DNA from: Beroe forskalii
Taxonomy: Eukaryota; Ctenophora; Nuda; Beroida; Beroidae
NCBI GenBank assembly: GCA_011033025.1
Contig: WFMF01000231.1
Location: 203,064 to 267,063, forward strand
DNA length: 64,000 nt
Direction of reading: 5' to 3'
Shown: positions 36,797-56,346 of the stretch, in pieces
Position numbering within the stretch: position 1 is the first letter of the stretch
Layout: each line of letters begins with the position of its first letter
Program-made: the position numbers and the translations under genes
The notes under the pieces: generated by a model
The model's input: the letters and a program-made list of their open reading frames with translations, nothing else
Database searches by the model: none
What the model was told of the DNA's origin: nothing

Positions 36797-38267
36797 TGTT
36801 GGTTGATTGTTGGTTTTCGTAATTATCTCATCAATTCTTTTCACTTTTTCGGTTTCATGCCTTGATTTCCTTATTCAATAAATCACGTTCAAATGTGTAC
36901 ATTTTTAATGAAGTGCTTTCATTTCTGAATTTCTCAGCATGTGCCATGAACTTCGAGTCAAATAAATTGAAAATACTTCACCGAGGATTTTCAACCCGAA
37001 CTCCAAGTTCTCATGATCTGTTGTTACTTGTTAGTGCAGTCAACTTCGTCGAATCATTACAATGACAGTGAGTATCTACTAGTACTTCAGGAGATGTGAT
37101 CCTTGTCCATAACCTATATGAAATATAAATTTGAAAGATGAAATCAAGCCTCCGTAAGGTGCCTGCATAACAGGTCGAACGAACAGAATAAATTGATCTA
37201 TCAGCCACTTTATATATGAATCAGCAATACCCCAAATACTCCAGTTGTTCATAATAGACAAAATGGTAGTTGTATCGTCAATTGAGAAATTCCAAAATCC
37301 AAAATAATTTATACCCATAGATATAGATCAAATTGAGTTGATCTATCGACAAAATTGATCGATCGTGTGATTTTAATTCGATCGACCATAATATTATTAT
37401 AATATTCTTAAATGATAATTTTGTCGCATACACGAATTAATCATTTGAGGTTTCAATTTAAAAAGGCTCTTGCGGTTATAAATTAAAGTTGCTCTCCCAA
37501 CCTTATATTTGGCCGATTGACCTGTTATGCAGGTCGATTTCTGTGTCCGTCAGAATGGAAAAGACCCGCATATCTATGCTATACCTACCGTATAACTAAG
37601 TAACTGTCCATTTAAAGTGCGGATTGCTATTTTAGTATTTTGATTTTTTTTCAATTCCCAGGATCTTGCTATTTGACAACAATTTCATGTTGAGGTGTTA
37701 TAAGGCATGTTGCTGTATTAAGCTATGAGTCTTTTATAGGTATAAATAATTTCATGTGTTCGTGGTCCTGTGTGTCAGTCGCATTAATGTAGAGATGTAG
37801 GAAATATATAAACATTTTCGTTCGATTTTTTTCAAGCAAATGCTCGCCATATTTTATTATTTTTAAAAGTTCAATCGAGTCTTAATTTCCTAATTTCCCA
37901 GGCTTCGGCTTCACTCCTGCTGTGTCCAGCTAATACTCCAATGAACTAATGAAAGAATGGAGGAGACGTCACTCTGAAGCTCTCTCGGGATCAGCTTCAG
38001 ATTGGCGTGAGTGGAGCAGCTTTGTTTGCTGAAACTCTGAAGCTCTGAAGCAACTGCTGCTGATCCCAGTGTTGGAACTTATCGCTGGCATCGACTATAG
38101 GACGCCAATGGATTCCAGGTAATTCACACTTTTACAGATTTGTATAATTTATCCGTATGATTTACATTTCCTCTTTGACTTTTTTCTATTCAGCCGTTCA
38201 GTGTTTAATTTACCCGCTTAGACCCACTTCAATTAACCCGCTTGGATAATAAATTTGCAGATCCTAT
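36797..38267. other. Intergenic, no supported gene
   Basis: AT-rich. An inverted pair CCTGCATAACAGGTCGA (37163 and 37525 region) is visible. No coding sequence recognised. Confidence 0.5.
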
Positions 38268-39200
38268 TACTCCAGGAATGATATTTGACCATTTACAACA
38301 ACCCCCTGCATTCGATCACTGAGAAAGGACTCAATCCAATTGATCAGTTTGGGATGAAAACCATAGAGTTGAAGTTTCTTCATCAGAATTCTATGATCAA
38401 CCTTATCAAATGCCTTAGCATAGTCCAAATAAATTGAATCAAAGTCACGGTTGTTGGTGAGCTTCAAGGGCATCATCAAAGTGGTGAAGAAGTTGTGTCA
38501 GACAGCTGCGACCTGATCTGAAGCCGTGTTGCATACTGCAAATAAAGTCGTTTGAATCGAGATGATCAACAATCTTCTTCCTAATGACCCTCTCGAATAA
38601 TTTGACCACATGAGACGTCAGTGAAACTGGTCTGTAGTTAGCTGGTAACGACTTACTGTCCTTCTTGTGGAGTGGAAAAATATGGGACATCTTGTAGAAG
38701 TCAGGAACGTGGTCCTGTTCCATTGATTGAGACCAGATGAGGTGAAGAGGAAGTGCCAAGGAATGCTTGCAATTTTTCAAAGAGTAGCCCCGGAACTTCG
38801 TCTGGACCAGAAGCAGAACTCGGTTGAATTTCGTTGATAGCATCTATGATATCCTCCTTCGTAAGGTTAAGGCTTCATCAGTGAATGGAACTTTGAGTGG
38901 AGGAGGTTCGAAAGAAGCAGCATCGACATTAGTCTTGGAGGGATCGCTGAACACTGAAGTGAATTGTTCTTGAAGCATATCAGCAATGTCCTTAGGGGAT
39001 GTTTTGATTTGACCTTCCTTGTCAATTAACATGCTGATATATTCTGCTTCTTCTTTGAAAACTTACTTAGCGTAACTGTAGAAGTATTTAGGGTTACTTT
39101 TGACCTTAGCAGCAGCTGTTTGCTCTCTATATTGTAAGTCCGAGTTGATTGAATCCCTAATATCCGTCGTTCTTGGAGGAGAGAGTTTGTTAACTAACGC
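38268..39200 (-). pseudogene. LINE reverse transcriptase remnant (to motif A region)
   Basis: Segments VKSNPKYFYSYAK, ISHIFPLHKKDSKSLPANYR, PVSLTSHVVKLFERVIRK, MQHGFRSGRSCLTQLLH and IYLDYAKAFDKVDHRIL are the RT fingers and motif A of the CR1/L2 group. The frame stops after VVVNGQISFLE. The YADD motif and C-terminal part are absent. Confidence 0.88.
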
Positions 39201-39472
39201 ATTTTTCTGTGAAAGAGGGCTTCGAGGATTACCCATAACAATTGCAAGTTGAGATTGGAGCTTTCGCCATTTCTGTTCAATGTATTCAGAACGATTTGGT
39301 TTTTTCTTCTGAGGCTATCTTCTTCCGGGGCAGCAGATTTCACAGATTTGAAGGATGGTCAAGGTGAATAGTTTTACAGATTGATCTATGTCATCTGACA
39401 AAGTAAAGAGATGTTCCCAGTCGACTGAGCTAATCAATCCATCCAGTTGAGAGAAATCAGCTTTAAGGAAGT

Positions 39473-40150
39473 CTAAGCTCCTGAAACAAGATTCTGAGAA
39501 ATCAGGAGGAGCTGATGTTTTGAATTTACATGGATTGTAGGACCAGTATATCTCAACAAATTCGTGATCAGAAAGGGGCGTCGAACTACATGAGATATGT
39601 GTAACCAGCTCTTCAGAGTTGCTGAGGTAGAGGTCAGGGTACTGTCTTGTCGAGTAGGTTCTGCTACAAGCTGTTTGCAGAGGTGATCAGACATGAAGTC
39701 AAAGAAAAGTTTGGAGCACTTTTGCTCTGCATCAGAACCCCAGGGCATGACTGTGAGTGACGACCATTGAATTCTCGGGAAGTTAAAATCACCAAGAATA
39801 CTGAGTTCGAAATCATCACTAGAAGAGTTCAAATAATCACTGATCAAAAAGAGAGACATGCTTTGAAGCTCTGCTCTGAAGCGTCTGGGGGTCTGTAAAC
39901 AACACCGAGAATGGATTTGGATGAGTCACAGGTGCAAACCAGAGCCCTGACATATCTTGTCATCAAAGTTTGGACGTTTGTTGTAGGAAGGCTTTCTTTG
40001 CAGTATAACAAAACGCCACCACAAACCTGGTGCTACGGTCACTTCGGAAGACATTGTAACCAGGTATATCCACCATAGCATCCGTGATATACGGTTTCAA
40101 CCAGGTTTCTGATTTAGCAATGAAAGGAAAATTTTCATATTAGCCAACTG
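39473..40150 (-). pseudogene. LINE endonuclease domain remnant
   Basis: Reads FIAKSETWLKPYITDA and IPGYNVFRSDR (40060-40150), the typical ETWL entry of APE-type LINE endonucleases. A frame change follows, then LSILGDFNFPRIQWSS (~39790), the GDFN catalytic block. Stops and shifts show it is dead. Confidence 0.8.
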
Positions 40151-40248
40151 TCCTCTGAGGTAAGAAACTTCTTTCCATCTGCAGGAACTGTGGGCACTAG
40201 GGTTAACGGACTGTCCATTTAACGCATCCATACCGGGAAACTGCCACA

Positions 40249-40851
40249 TCATTGGCTGAGGGGTGTGATGGACTGTTGCCATGGAATTGGAGTTGGGGGC
40301 ATTAGTCTCTGTGCCCTTGGTTCAATTGGGGGAGGGTAGTATTGTGGCACTGTCTGCGTCGGTGGAGCTGATACCTTGCTCTGGGTTATTGCCTCTTTAG
40401 TTGCTGGACCTCCTCCTGGATTTGGGACTGGAGAGTTGGTCAGGAGGTTGCGCAACTCTAAAAAGCGAGCATTATCATCAGGTTGGACGATGCTGTTAGC
40501 TCGAGATCTAGGAAGTCTTTGATTTGGGAGGGTTTCTTTTGGCTCCCTTTTCTGTTTTGTTCGTTGCTGAGCTGCTGTGTTGGTCTGAGTCATGCTAGTG
40601 GCACCTGAGGCAGATGTCTGTACGTTTTCCTCTTTTTTCCTCCTCTTTGTACCAACAAGGTGTGGCCTTGTGCAGTCAGCATCAAAGCATGTCTTGTTGG
40701 CAAGAGAAGTTGTGCAGTGAGCAGGGTGGTATCTTTCGCAGTTCTCCCCTTTTTTACATCCCCATTTAGTGTGAGAACCGTTTCTTACAAATCTGCGACA
40801 TGATCTGGGATGGTTTTGTCTGGGTCCTGCCATCCACGAGCTGCTTACCAC
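40249..40851 (-). pseudogene. LINE ORF1-type protein with CCCH zinc knuckles
   Basis: A 200-codon frame. The first finger reads C-x13-C-x5-C-x3-H (CRRFVRNGSHTKWGCKKG then ENCERYHP). A second has C, C, C, H in ANKTCFDADCTRPHLVGTKR. A basic, Gln/Pro-rich tail follows. Such paired fingers are common in the nucleic-acid-binding part of marine invertebrate CR1/L2-like elements. The frame likely continued from upstream and into the endonuclease. Confidence 0.7.
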
Positions 40852-41649
40852 TTATTCCATGGCCCTTCCCTTCCCTGTAAAGGTAACAGATCTCACTAGA
40901 GGTCATAGGAGGAGGTTCTCAAGATCCGGAATTTTGTGATATTTCAGCATTGGCAGAGAAGATCGGTCTTGAGAAACATTCTCTTGCTACGTCATCATCT
41001 CAAGTCTCTCCTGTGTCAGCAGGTGTCTCTCTCCTGTGTCTCTTTTCTCCTGTGTCAGCGGGTCCCTCCGTGTCAGCAGGGTCCCCTCCTGTGTCAGGGA
41101 AGTATGGGAGGCTGTTCATCAGGGCTCCTGCTGCCCAGCAAGTGCCTCATGAAGTCTCTGCGTAAGCTCCTCAAATTAAGGACCTCGAGCGGACTTTGGG
41201 GTGGTCTTTTGATGTTGTAGTTTTTGAAGATGATCTGCTGCTGGGTGTTCTGGAGCGGTCTTTCTTTGGCTTGATTGGGTTGTTTGCATCATGACAGGAC
41301 TTACACAACCACACAGAACCTGATGGATAGGAAGTGATGCGTCAGGTAATTGTGCATTCATTTGGTCACACTCATGACACCCTTGGACATTTCTCAAGGC
41401 ACGTGAGAGATGGAGCAAAAATCATCAAAACTAATTGCAATGTTCTAAACATTTCTCCATAAGTGGCAGAGGTAGAAGGATTGGAAAAGAATGATCCCTA
41501 TTTGCCAGTGAAGGTTTGTTACTAAACCATTTGAGCCCTGCACTGTCAGTTAAGTGCACCCTGAAACCCCTAGCACATGCTTCAAGTGAGGCAGCAAGTG
41601 AAGCGTGAGCCACCAAGCACGTGCTCTGTTTGTGCTTATGTCTTTGCAG

Positions 41650-43029
41650 TAGTCAAAGGCGATAAAACTGACACCTGATTGGGGTCGGCTCTTCTGAGCA
41701 AGTGGCCGATTAACCAAACGCAATTGGTCGTCATGGCTCTGGGATTTTATCGGTCATATTCTGGGATCCAAAGTAAACTGAAAGGACTTCAACTTAGTCA
41801 CAACGTAACACACACGAAGAGGTTACCTTATCTGAGAAGGAACCTGTCTCTGGAGTCTTGTTATGGCACGTGAACCTGGGCTCAATGTCTCTTCTGTGTG
41901 TCACCGCTATATCGACCTGTGTATACCAAAAGCAGTAAATCTGTTTATGTGGTGGGAGTAGCGCTGAGGGGGTTAGTCGCTACCACAAGAACAGATATAC
42001 GTTGAATTGATAAGAGATTGAGTTCTTTGGACGCCAATGAACACAAAGAAAAGGAACACAGATGTGAACACAGATGTGAAAATCAACCTCTCCCTTTCCG
42101 GGCAAACAACGTTTTTTCTGCACTATGCTGGATCGGGGACAAACGGCTTAAGCTATAACTACCCGCCGTATCATGTTGTCACATCTCAAATTTGATTGTA
42201 TAAAGTAGTGTTGTAAAGTTTAAAAATATTTCAACTTTATTTAATGAAATATGTATGATCTGAAAATTTCAGCTTCATTGGGTGATTGGGAGAGCATATA
42301 TGGGGGAAAATCAAAAAATGCACTTTTTGATGTGGCACAAATCACCCCTTTCTCGTGAACATGTCCAAACAATAAATTTTACAATATTAATCCTGTTAGC
42401 CTCATTAACCTTGATAGCGTCATGATAATTAGGTAACAATTAGGTAATGAATTAGAAATAACGCATTGATGTAGCACTAAAATGAAGCTTCTGGGTCATA
42501 TCTTACCAACATAGGTAGAAATAGACGGCAAAACCCGATGGAATAGTGGTGTTCGTGTGAGTGGAGCAATGAATACGGAGATCTAGAATGTTTGTGTTGC
42601 TGCAGATCTTATGCTATTGCTTAACACAGAGGTGATGCTTAATGGATCACCTCGAAGAAAGTCTCAAATAGTCAGGTATTAATACTCACTGTCAGAGATG
42701 TACTGAATTTAGGTGAAAAATTAAAACGGGTAGGCGCTGCAAACTTTCAAATAAACGATTTTGGCAAATCAATCATTCCTAAACATTAGAGAAAGTTCTA
42801 ACCTACAAGTTAGTTCTAACCCTGAATGAGTACCAATTACCATAATATTAGCCCATGTAGCGTGAGTACCTTATTTGTGATTTTTTGGCTTTAATTATTT
42901 CTGGCCTTAATTATTTAAATTATTATTAGTACCATCTAATCTTCACTTGTTCATTATCAGCTAACGATTATTTTAATTGTAGCATGATCTTCTCTTCTAC
43001 TTTCACTAACCTAATTGACATGGACTGAT
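41650..43029. other. No gene seen; small dispersed repeat
   Basis: AT-rich. 42180-42235 matches the reverse complement of 55440-55490 (CAAATTTGATTGTATAAAGT). Its right edge at ~43030 is where the TENT4 intron homology ends, so it may be an artificial join. Confidence 0.5.
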
Positions 43030-50105
<7,076 letters not shown>

Positions 50106-51921
50106 AGAATAGGGTAGAATGTGTCAGTCGTTGTATGCTGGGCCTTGCTGGGATGGAACATGACAAGGCTGTAACGAGGGACTAGTCCTATATTCCTATA
50201 ACTACACACATGGGGTTTCCTGGGACGGATAACAGTGGGACAATCTCATGAATAACACAGTGATGCTTTCTGTCTCAAAAATGTCAATGTATTTGTATAA
50301 CGTATGAAAGTCAGTCATTTCTGTACGTTTACGTTTAAATCTGTGTTCAATCTTCATTACCACAGATCAAAGATACGCAGTCACTATTCAGAGTCCTAGT
50401 GTTATTGGTTCCCAGACACGTATGTCTAAGACCTGTTCTAGACAGGAGCTCGGGTACTATTGTTCGAACAATCTGCAAGCGTTCAGGATGACCCTTCACA
50501 ACGAGGTAATTGGATTCGAAAATCTTTCAAAGATACTCATGTCACATCTCTAATATCACGTGCACTGCAAAGCTATGAATCAGCTATTTCTCGTTGTGTC
50601 ATGACGATCCCGTGACACGGTCACGTGTATCAGTGAGCTATTGCCCAGGTAGTGTGCTTTCTGAACAGGAATGATTGCGTGATCTTAACCGCCCACTTTA
50701 ACTGTGTAAAACACACCAGCTGTTGAGTAATTAGCACACTCTCTCCACCACCACCAGCAGTTTCCTCTGCAGATATCAACCAGCGGAGGGAGGAATAACC
50801 AGCAGTTTACTCTGCAGATATTACTCACAAGCAGAGGGATACTCGGAGTATTGTTGTAAATCCCTCAATTATAACATCAAGTTACTGTCTTATCATGTTA
50901 CGCTATTATCAGGCGAATTATCTGAATTACTGATAAGTGATTCTCATCGTCATCGAGTAATGAGCGTGGTAAAACACCTGCCATGTTGTGCATTGTGCAC
51001 TGCACTGGAAATACATTATATCACACGACACATTACCTATGATATACAAGCAGTTGGTAAGTAAGGGGAATTGAAGATGAAGACTTCAGAGAATAGAGAA
51101 CTATTATTGCTCTTTGTAAGTCTTTATATGCTCCAGGTTGACTGCTAAACACCTGCTTCCAGCCTACATCACGTGATAGCCGGCACGTTTCAAACGACTG
51201 CTGCACGGTGTACAATGACCAGAGATTATTATGTGATCTGCCTTTGAACTCCTGGGCAAACTATCCATTATTCGAATATGTGTGATCCGAGTTCGTATAT
51301 CAACACACACACCTCCAATACTGTGATGGAGCTATTCAAAGCATTTCCAGCGAAATCTGTAAATTCCCTAGAACTCCCAGTGCAGCTATTCACATCCCGT
51401 TCACACTTGACTCAGAAAGAATTTCTCCAACACTTAACTTTCTAAATAAGACTAATGTATTTTTCACTTCTTTTAAAGAATGTATATACCATGGTTTCCA
51501 AACTACACAGTTTTGATTAAATTGCCAACTCCACGATGTGTTTGTATCTGTGTTCCTGTTCGTATGTCAGTCTGTATGTCTGTAAGTCAGTGCTTTGTAT
51601 TGGACCGCTTCTTGTAGTACAATACAATAACGCACACTCATGCTAACAGTGAAAGCAATGCTTCACAATTAACAGTAGTTCGCTCTGAGCCGTGTATTTA
51701 AACTATATCGTACAGTCACAGCTGCTCTGCATGGCTGGAAAACCAACTACACAATTTACATGAATCATTTTATCACGTACAATGACCTATTGAGTATAAT
51801 GTATAAGTGCTAGTCGTTGTGAACAGTTTAAAACAATTTCTTGGTTGATTGAGCCGCAACACACGATTGGAAAGTCGAAATTACAATATCTGAATAGGAT
51901 GGTGTGCCGTAGTGTGCTTAC
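50106..51921 (-). other. TENT4 intron B-C, non-repeat part
   Basis: Ordinary AT-rich intron between the donor of exon B and the distal edge of the 72-bp array. It starts with GTAAGC at the donor. A short duplicated motif (CAGCAGTTT-CTCTGCAGATAT) occurs twice near 50755-50830. No coding sequence or RNA gene seen. Confidence 0.6.
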
Positions 51922-52138
51922 CGATATCTTTTCCGCACTCCTCAAAGTGTTGTTCGTGTTGAAGGAGATGTCAAGTTTAATCCGGGTCAGGGTATCAGTG
52001 AGCTTGATAATCGGCACACTAGCCTTATCAAGCACCTTGATGGTAGCCGGGTCAGCTATGTTGTTGTCTATGAGACGTCTCTCCAGAGTCCGTAATGGCG
52101 GAACACTCCACTCTCCGAATATGACAATGTCAATGTCA
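51922..52138 (-). CDS. TENT4: TENT4-type poly(A) polymerase, exon B (catalytic Asp motifs)
   Basis: Continues exon A. It starts with the T that completes Ser and gives SDIDIVIFGEW, the D-x-D metal-binding pair of the catalytic site. It then has IKVLDKASVPIIKLTD and RIKLDISFN, the latter carrying the third catalytic Asp. The acceptor is TTTCCCCTCAG and the donor is ATATCG/GTAAGC. It is 217 bp long and ends in phase 0. All three catalytic aspartates are present, so the encoded enzyme looks active. Immediately upstream in the intron the acceptor and exon start recur in degenerate tandem form (see the repeat at 52139-52290). Confidence 0.92.
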
Positions 52139-52290
52139 CTGAGGGGAAATGGCAATGTTACTGGGGATTGGGGAATATCAATGTCACTAAGGGGAATGGT
52201 TTAAATGTCAATGAGGGGGGATGGTAATGTCAATGGTAATGTCAATCGTAATGTTACTAACCCTGGGGAATGTGAATGTCACTGGGGATT
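52139..52290 (-). repeat. Degenerate repeats of the exon B acceptor and exon start
   Basis: Directly upstream of exon B the minus strand repeats the motif CCCCnnAG followed by TGACATTGACATT-like sequence. Examples are CCCCTTAGTGACATTGATAT and CCCCAGTAACATTGCCATT, with a further CCCCAGTGACATTCACATT near 52265-52285. AG dinucleotides with pyrimidine runs fall 22 and 48 nt before the real acceptor. Spacing is irregular (22-30 nt). The pattern is that of a short minisatellite seeded by the 3' splice site itself. Confidence 0.75.
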
Positions 52291-53310
52291 TGGGGAATGG
52301 GATATGCGGAGAATATACGGAATGCTACAAATAGCGTAGGGGAGTCATGCGGTAAATCTATAATGCTGAAAATAGAAAGATTTCAACATGTCATTAATTC
52401 TAAGTTAAGAAATCAGAATCCGTAAATTAATAAACTCTTGATTATTCTGAAGTCTTGTCGATGTCTGACGATGGTTGTCATGCATTCAAGTGACTGTACC
52501 AAGAATTTAAATGATATTTTTACATTCCAAGTTTTGCTCACGTGACTTCAGTATAAATTAATAGGTATGCTTCTAAAACAAATACTAATTTAAACACTGG
52601 ACTACTTCCAAAACGGCGGTTTCAACCCCGAAATCCCAAATATATTATAGTACTTCACTTCGACATAACGTTTGTAAAGTAAACGTTAAATCACAGTAGG
52701 TATTCGCATAGTATTGTGTGATGAGACCATAAAAGATCTTACTATATGTTACTCACATTATATGGTCTTATTAGCCAATGCCGACTCGTCAACTTAGCCA
52801 AGTTTTTTGCATTTAATTCACGCCTCAAAAGTCGGAATTTCATAAAATTATACAAACAGTATCCCGTTTAATCTATTGCCACTGCATAATATTACTACCG
52901 TCATATTATGCGATTAAATAGGCGTTGGAATGTCAATTTTCATATCATTAATTTTGAATCTTTAAAATTTGAACGATTTATATCCGAAGCATAGCAAGAC
53001 CGAGACAGAATTTTGGTGGAAATGAAATTTCCGTTCCATTGCATCAGTATTTATGAACTATTCCATACAACCTAATATGCACAAATTCTCGGACTCACAT
53101 CTAACACCTCGCGATCACAAGGACTGGAGTTACAATTTTCAAAATTATATTTTGATTTTCACAATTCTGATTCGACAGGTACATGAATAGTAAAGAAGAC
53201 GTTTATGATATGAACTAATGATTTCATTGCCGGCGAATTTTCAGTTGTCATCTAACATTAAACTTTAAGAACAGCGATAATTCAGTCCAATTCATTAAAA
53301 TGACACGTAC
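52291..53310 (-). other. TENT4 intron A-B, no other feature seen
   Basis: Intron sequence between the donor GTACGT of exon A and the acceptor-derived repeats in front of exon B. It is AT-rich, without recognisable coding sequence or transposon ends. Confidence 0.55.
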
Positions 53311-53632
53311 CTGGTTGGCAGGTAAAGACCTGTCTTGAAACTCCCAAATATCTCCACCCGAGCTGTGGGCCACAGTTGGTGGACGATACGTTTGATGCGT
53401 TCCACAACGCACCCCCGCAACATCGTCTCCTCCTTGGTAGGTCTCATCCACCGAGCAAAGTCCTCGATCTCGTTGTGGAGACCGATAATGTCGGGGGTGT
53501 AGACCTTCGTCTTCCAAGGGGCGTCAGGGTTAGGGAAGAATGGAGCCAGGAGATTACTCCCATACTCAGACAACTTGTAAGTCCTCTTTCGCTTGCTTTG
53601 CGCAGTCTTGTGACAGCTGTAGACTTTGGTAC
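53311..53632 (-). CDS. TENT4: TENT4-type poly(A) polymerase, exon A (nucleotidyltransferase N-part)
   Basis: First recognisable exon of a non-canonical poly(A) polymerase (TENT4/PAPD5/PAPD7/Trf4 family), which in known members adds A or mixed tails to nuclear and cytoplasmic RNAs. The translation carries the family's PWKTKVYTPDIIGLHNEI block, then LWPTARVEIFGSF and KTGLYLPT, i.e. the helical lead-in and the GS motif of the nucleotidyltransferase fold. The acceptor is TTTGTCAG at its 5' edge and the donor is CAG/GTACGT. It ends two bases into a serine codon that exon B completes with T, giving LPTSDID. The reading frame stays open upstream to an ATG at 53675, so a start there without splicing is possible. 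The N-terminal exon(s) usual in this family were not found further upstream. Family assignment is from recalled conserved sequence. Confidence 0.9.
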
Positions 53633-53675
53633 CTGACAAACATGACATATCACATTCCAACATTTCTATTGTCAT

Positions 53676-56340
53676 TTTAATTAAGTGTTGCTATAATGAA
53701 TCATTATATTAGAGAAACAGGTTTCTTTATTTTGTTTGAAGGGATAATTATGGTCAAAGGGGTAAGTATAAAGATTATAATTAATAATGTTTACTCATTG
53801 CTTTATTTTCATCATACTATATGATGTCTTCTGCACAATAGCTTTAGCAGAGAGCAGAGTGAAAAGTGTGACAAATGAAAAGTGATTTATTGATCTGAGT
53901 TCGATGGTTTACAACATCTTAATGGCGAATATATAAAGCTGAAACACCAACAAAAATTTCAAGATGTCTGGGAAATGTGAATGTTAGCATAAGTAGTAAG
54001 TACTGGTCAAGTAACAACTTACAAGCTTAGTCCTTACCATCAAATGAAATATTGAAATAGTTTTGAACCATCAAGACTGGTTAGTGCCAATATAAGCATA
54101 GCTATAACTACATTATAATTCTAGGGAAAATCATTGAGGTTGCTACAATAAGGTATTGTTTAAAGTGTGCATGCAGTTGATAGTTGGATGCTAAGGAATA
54201 TGAATAAGGAATCTTATATTTTTACTTACTTTCATCACCACTACTGTTCAATCTTATGAAATCTTGCGTTTGCCTCCCATTATATCTCATTGGGTTGGAA
54301 TAGTTGTTGATGTTGTGACATGTCATAGCCATGTTGGGCATTGGCACAAGCTGTTCAAATAATTGGATTGGTTATTGATAGAACCAGAGGGAAATGTGGA
54401 ATTAGGTATTTTTACTCATCAATCAAAATCAACTCATCAGCAGAGCAGTACAAAAAGGCCACTAAAAAGTGTGGTCCCTGGATTTTTCTTTTCGATTTAT
54501 GGCCCTGCATGTACCAACATTTTGATGGTGGCCTTGAGTCCAGCATTGGCATCCAAACATTTAAAATTTACTAAATATCTAAATTTTACTAAAGGGAGAT
54601 GGAGCATAGCTTTTGCTTGAATTTAATTTGTCCTGCAGAGCAAAACAGCTTTCTTTAACCCAAAATATGCAAATACCACTTTGGCACATCATGTGCATGG
54701 CCATAACTTCATCATTTCTCATTCAATTATGACAAACAAGTACACTATCAAATGATCAGCTCATTGAGATGAATTGAATGGAAGCACAAGCTAAACTCTA
54801 TCTGCTTTGAATAAAATTTGGAACCCTTTTTGCTCCCAGGCCTCACATGGGCAATGTGAGACCTATGGACTCAAGACCACTGTCAAAATGTTGGAACACA
54901 TCCTGGCCATCCTGGCCAAATCATAACTCAAATTTTTGTTTTCCAAAATATGATTTACTGAATAGCAAATATAGCCATCATCCTTTTCTAATAAGGTTAG
55001 ACATAATAAAGATAAATCAATTTTTATAACAGCACATTTCAAATAAAAATATCCTTTATTCTCAAGTATTATATATTGTATAATCATAGAGCAACACCCT
55101 AGTGTTTACTAAAGGCAGACATCAAGTCAATTATGATAGAGTCACTAACTATGGACTGATTATCTATAGTTAGTAATATGATTAATCATATTGAAGATAA
55201 CATCAAACAATTAATTAATTGATCCAAAGTCTTATCTCTATGGGTGTATGGGTATATTACCCATATGTGTGCAGACTGCTCGATTGAAAAAGGGCTCAAT
55301 AGAGACCCGCAAAAATTGTGTGCTTTTGACGGAATTTGTATAGAAAGTTGAAGCATGCAGAGGAAATCTGGGCATCTTTATTGAGGCCTCTGTCAATTGA
55401 GCGGTCTGCACACATATGCGTAACAAACATAAAATAAATTTTAAACATTACAACACTACTTTATACAATCAAATTTGACGAAGGTGTTATCACCAAATGG
55501 AGTTTTCTGAAGACGAGAAATAATATAATCATTTTCAATGATGTATTCTCGAAACTGGCAGTAAACCAGCGGTGTGAAGTAGATTTGATTTGAATCCATT
55601 TTTGTATTCTTAGTGTTTTACTATGGGGTCCCCCTCAGTCAATGCTAAAAGCAATCAAGTTCAACAATTCTGAATATCAACTTTCTAATCCAAAGTGGAG
55701 AGGGAAGAGACTAAACTGTGAATCATCAGTGGTTACCCTGCAGATGCAAGGTCCTCCCTTGTCAACTGCAATGAGGTTTTCTATCAGCAGGTGACAAGAG
55801 AGAACAGAGGGGTTTTGGCCAACTGAACCCCTCACAGCTTACAACTGCAGGGCTGGGCCATCTAGAACTCCAGAATTCTGAGCATCAGTTTAGAGAGAAA
55901 GGGGTATTGTACATCAAGATAAATGGAAGTGGAAGAGATGAGTGATGATAAAATCAATAGGAATATATACCCACAGTAAAACCTGCTCCTTATTGTAAAA
56001 TCAAATAAGTTCAACATAATTTGGACTCTTGTCAACTAAGATCTAACTATGATTTGTATATAGTAGGTGACTCAAATAACAGTCTTTTTGATTGGGTTGA
56101 TGTCTGCCCTCAGCACAGGGAATTTGCTTCAATATTTTTGACAGTAGGGAAAGGATATTTTTAGAATGAGTGCTGTAAAAATTGATATAATTATTATTAA
56201 AATTGAAAATTAGATAGAACCACATTTACAAAAATAAGTACACAGTTTTATGGCATACTGATGTCAGGCTGCATGACATACCCAAGTAAAAATAAAATGA
56301 AATTATCAGGATTATCATCTTTGTAGAACAAATACAGTCA
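53676..56340. other. Upstream of TENT4 exon A; AT-rich, small foldbacks only
   Basis: No N-terminal TENT4 exon or promoter could be identified. An imperfect inverted pair lies at 54490-54550 and 54860-54920 (CCAACATTTTGATGGTGGCC and its partner). Other ORFs are not convincing. Confidence 0.5.
55256..55424. mobile_element. Short foldback/MITE
   Basis: Inverted ends CATATGTGTGCAGACTGCTC and, reversed on the right, CATATGTGTGCAGACCGCTC, 31 bp each with few mismatches around a ~105-bp centre. No clear target duplication. Confidence 0.65.
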
Positions 56341-56346
56341 TCTTTG

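Larger units (their letters stand above)
38268..41640 (-). mobile_element. Decayed non-LTR retrotransposon (Jockey/CR1-L2 type), 3'-truncated
   Basis: Minus-strand order is zinc-finger ORF1, then apurinic-type endonuclease, then reverse transcriptase, spread over several frames with stops. The RT ends abruptly at 38268, after the segment that follows motif A and before the YADD box. LINE copies are normally truncated at the 5' end, so loss of the 3' part points to later interruption. The 5' limit is uncertain: weakly ORF1-like frames reach ~41616. Confidence 0.85.

Noticed and set aside
52139-52290. Start codon and N-terminal extension of a separate protein at exon B
   Set aside because: The ATG there lies in the acceptor repeat; the SDID motif and phase show that exon B is internal.
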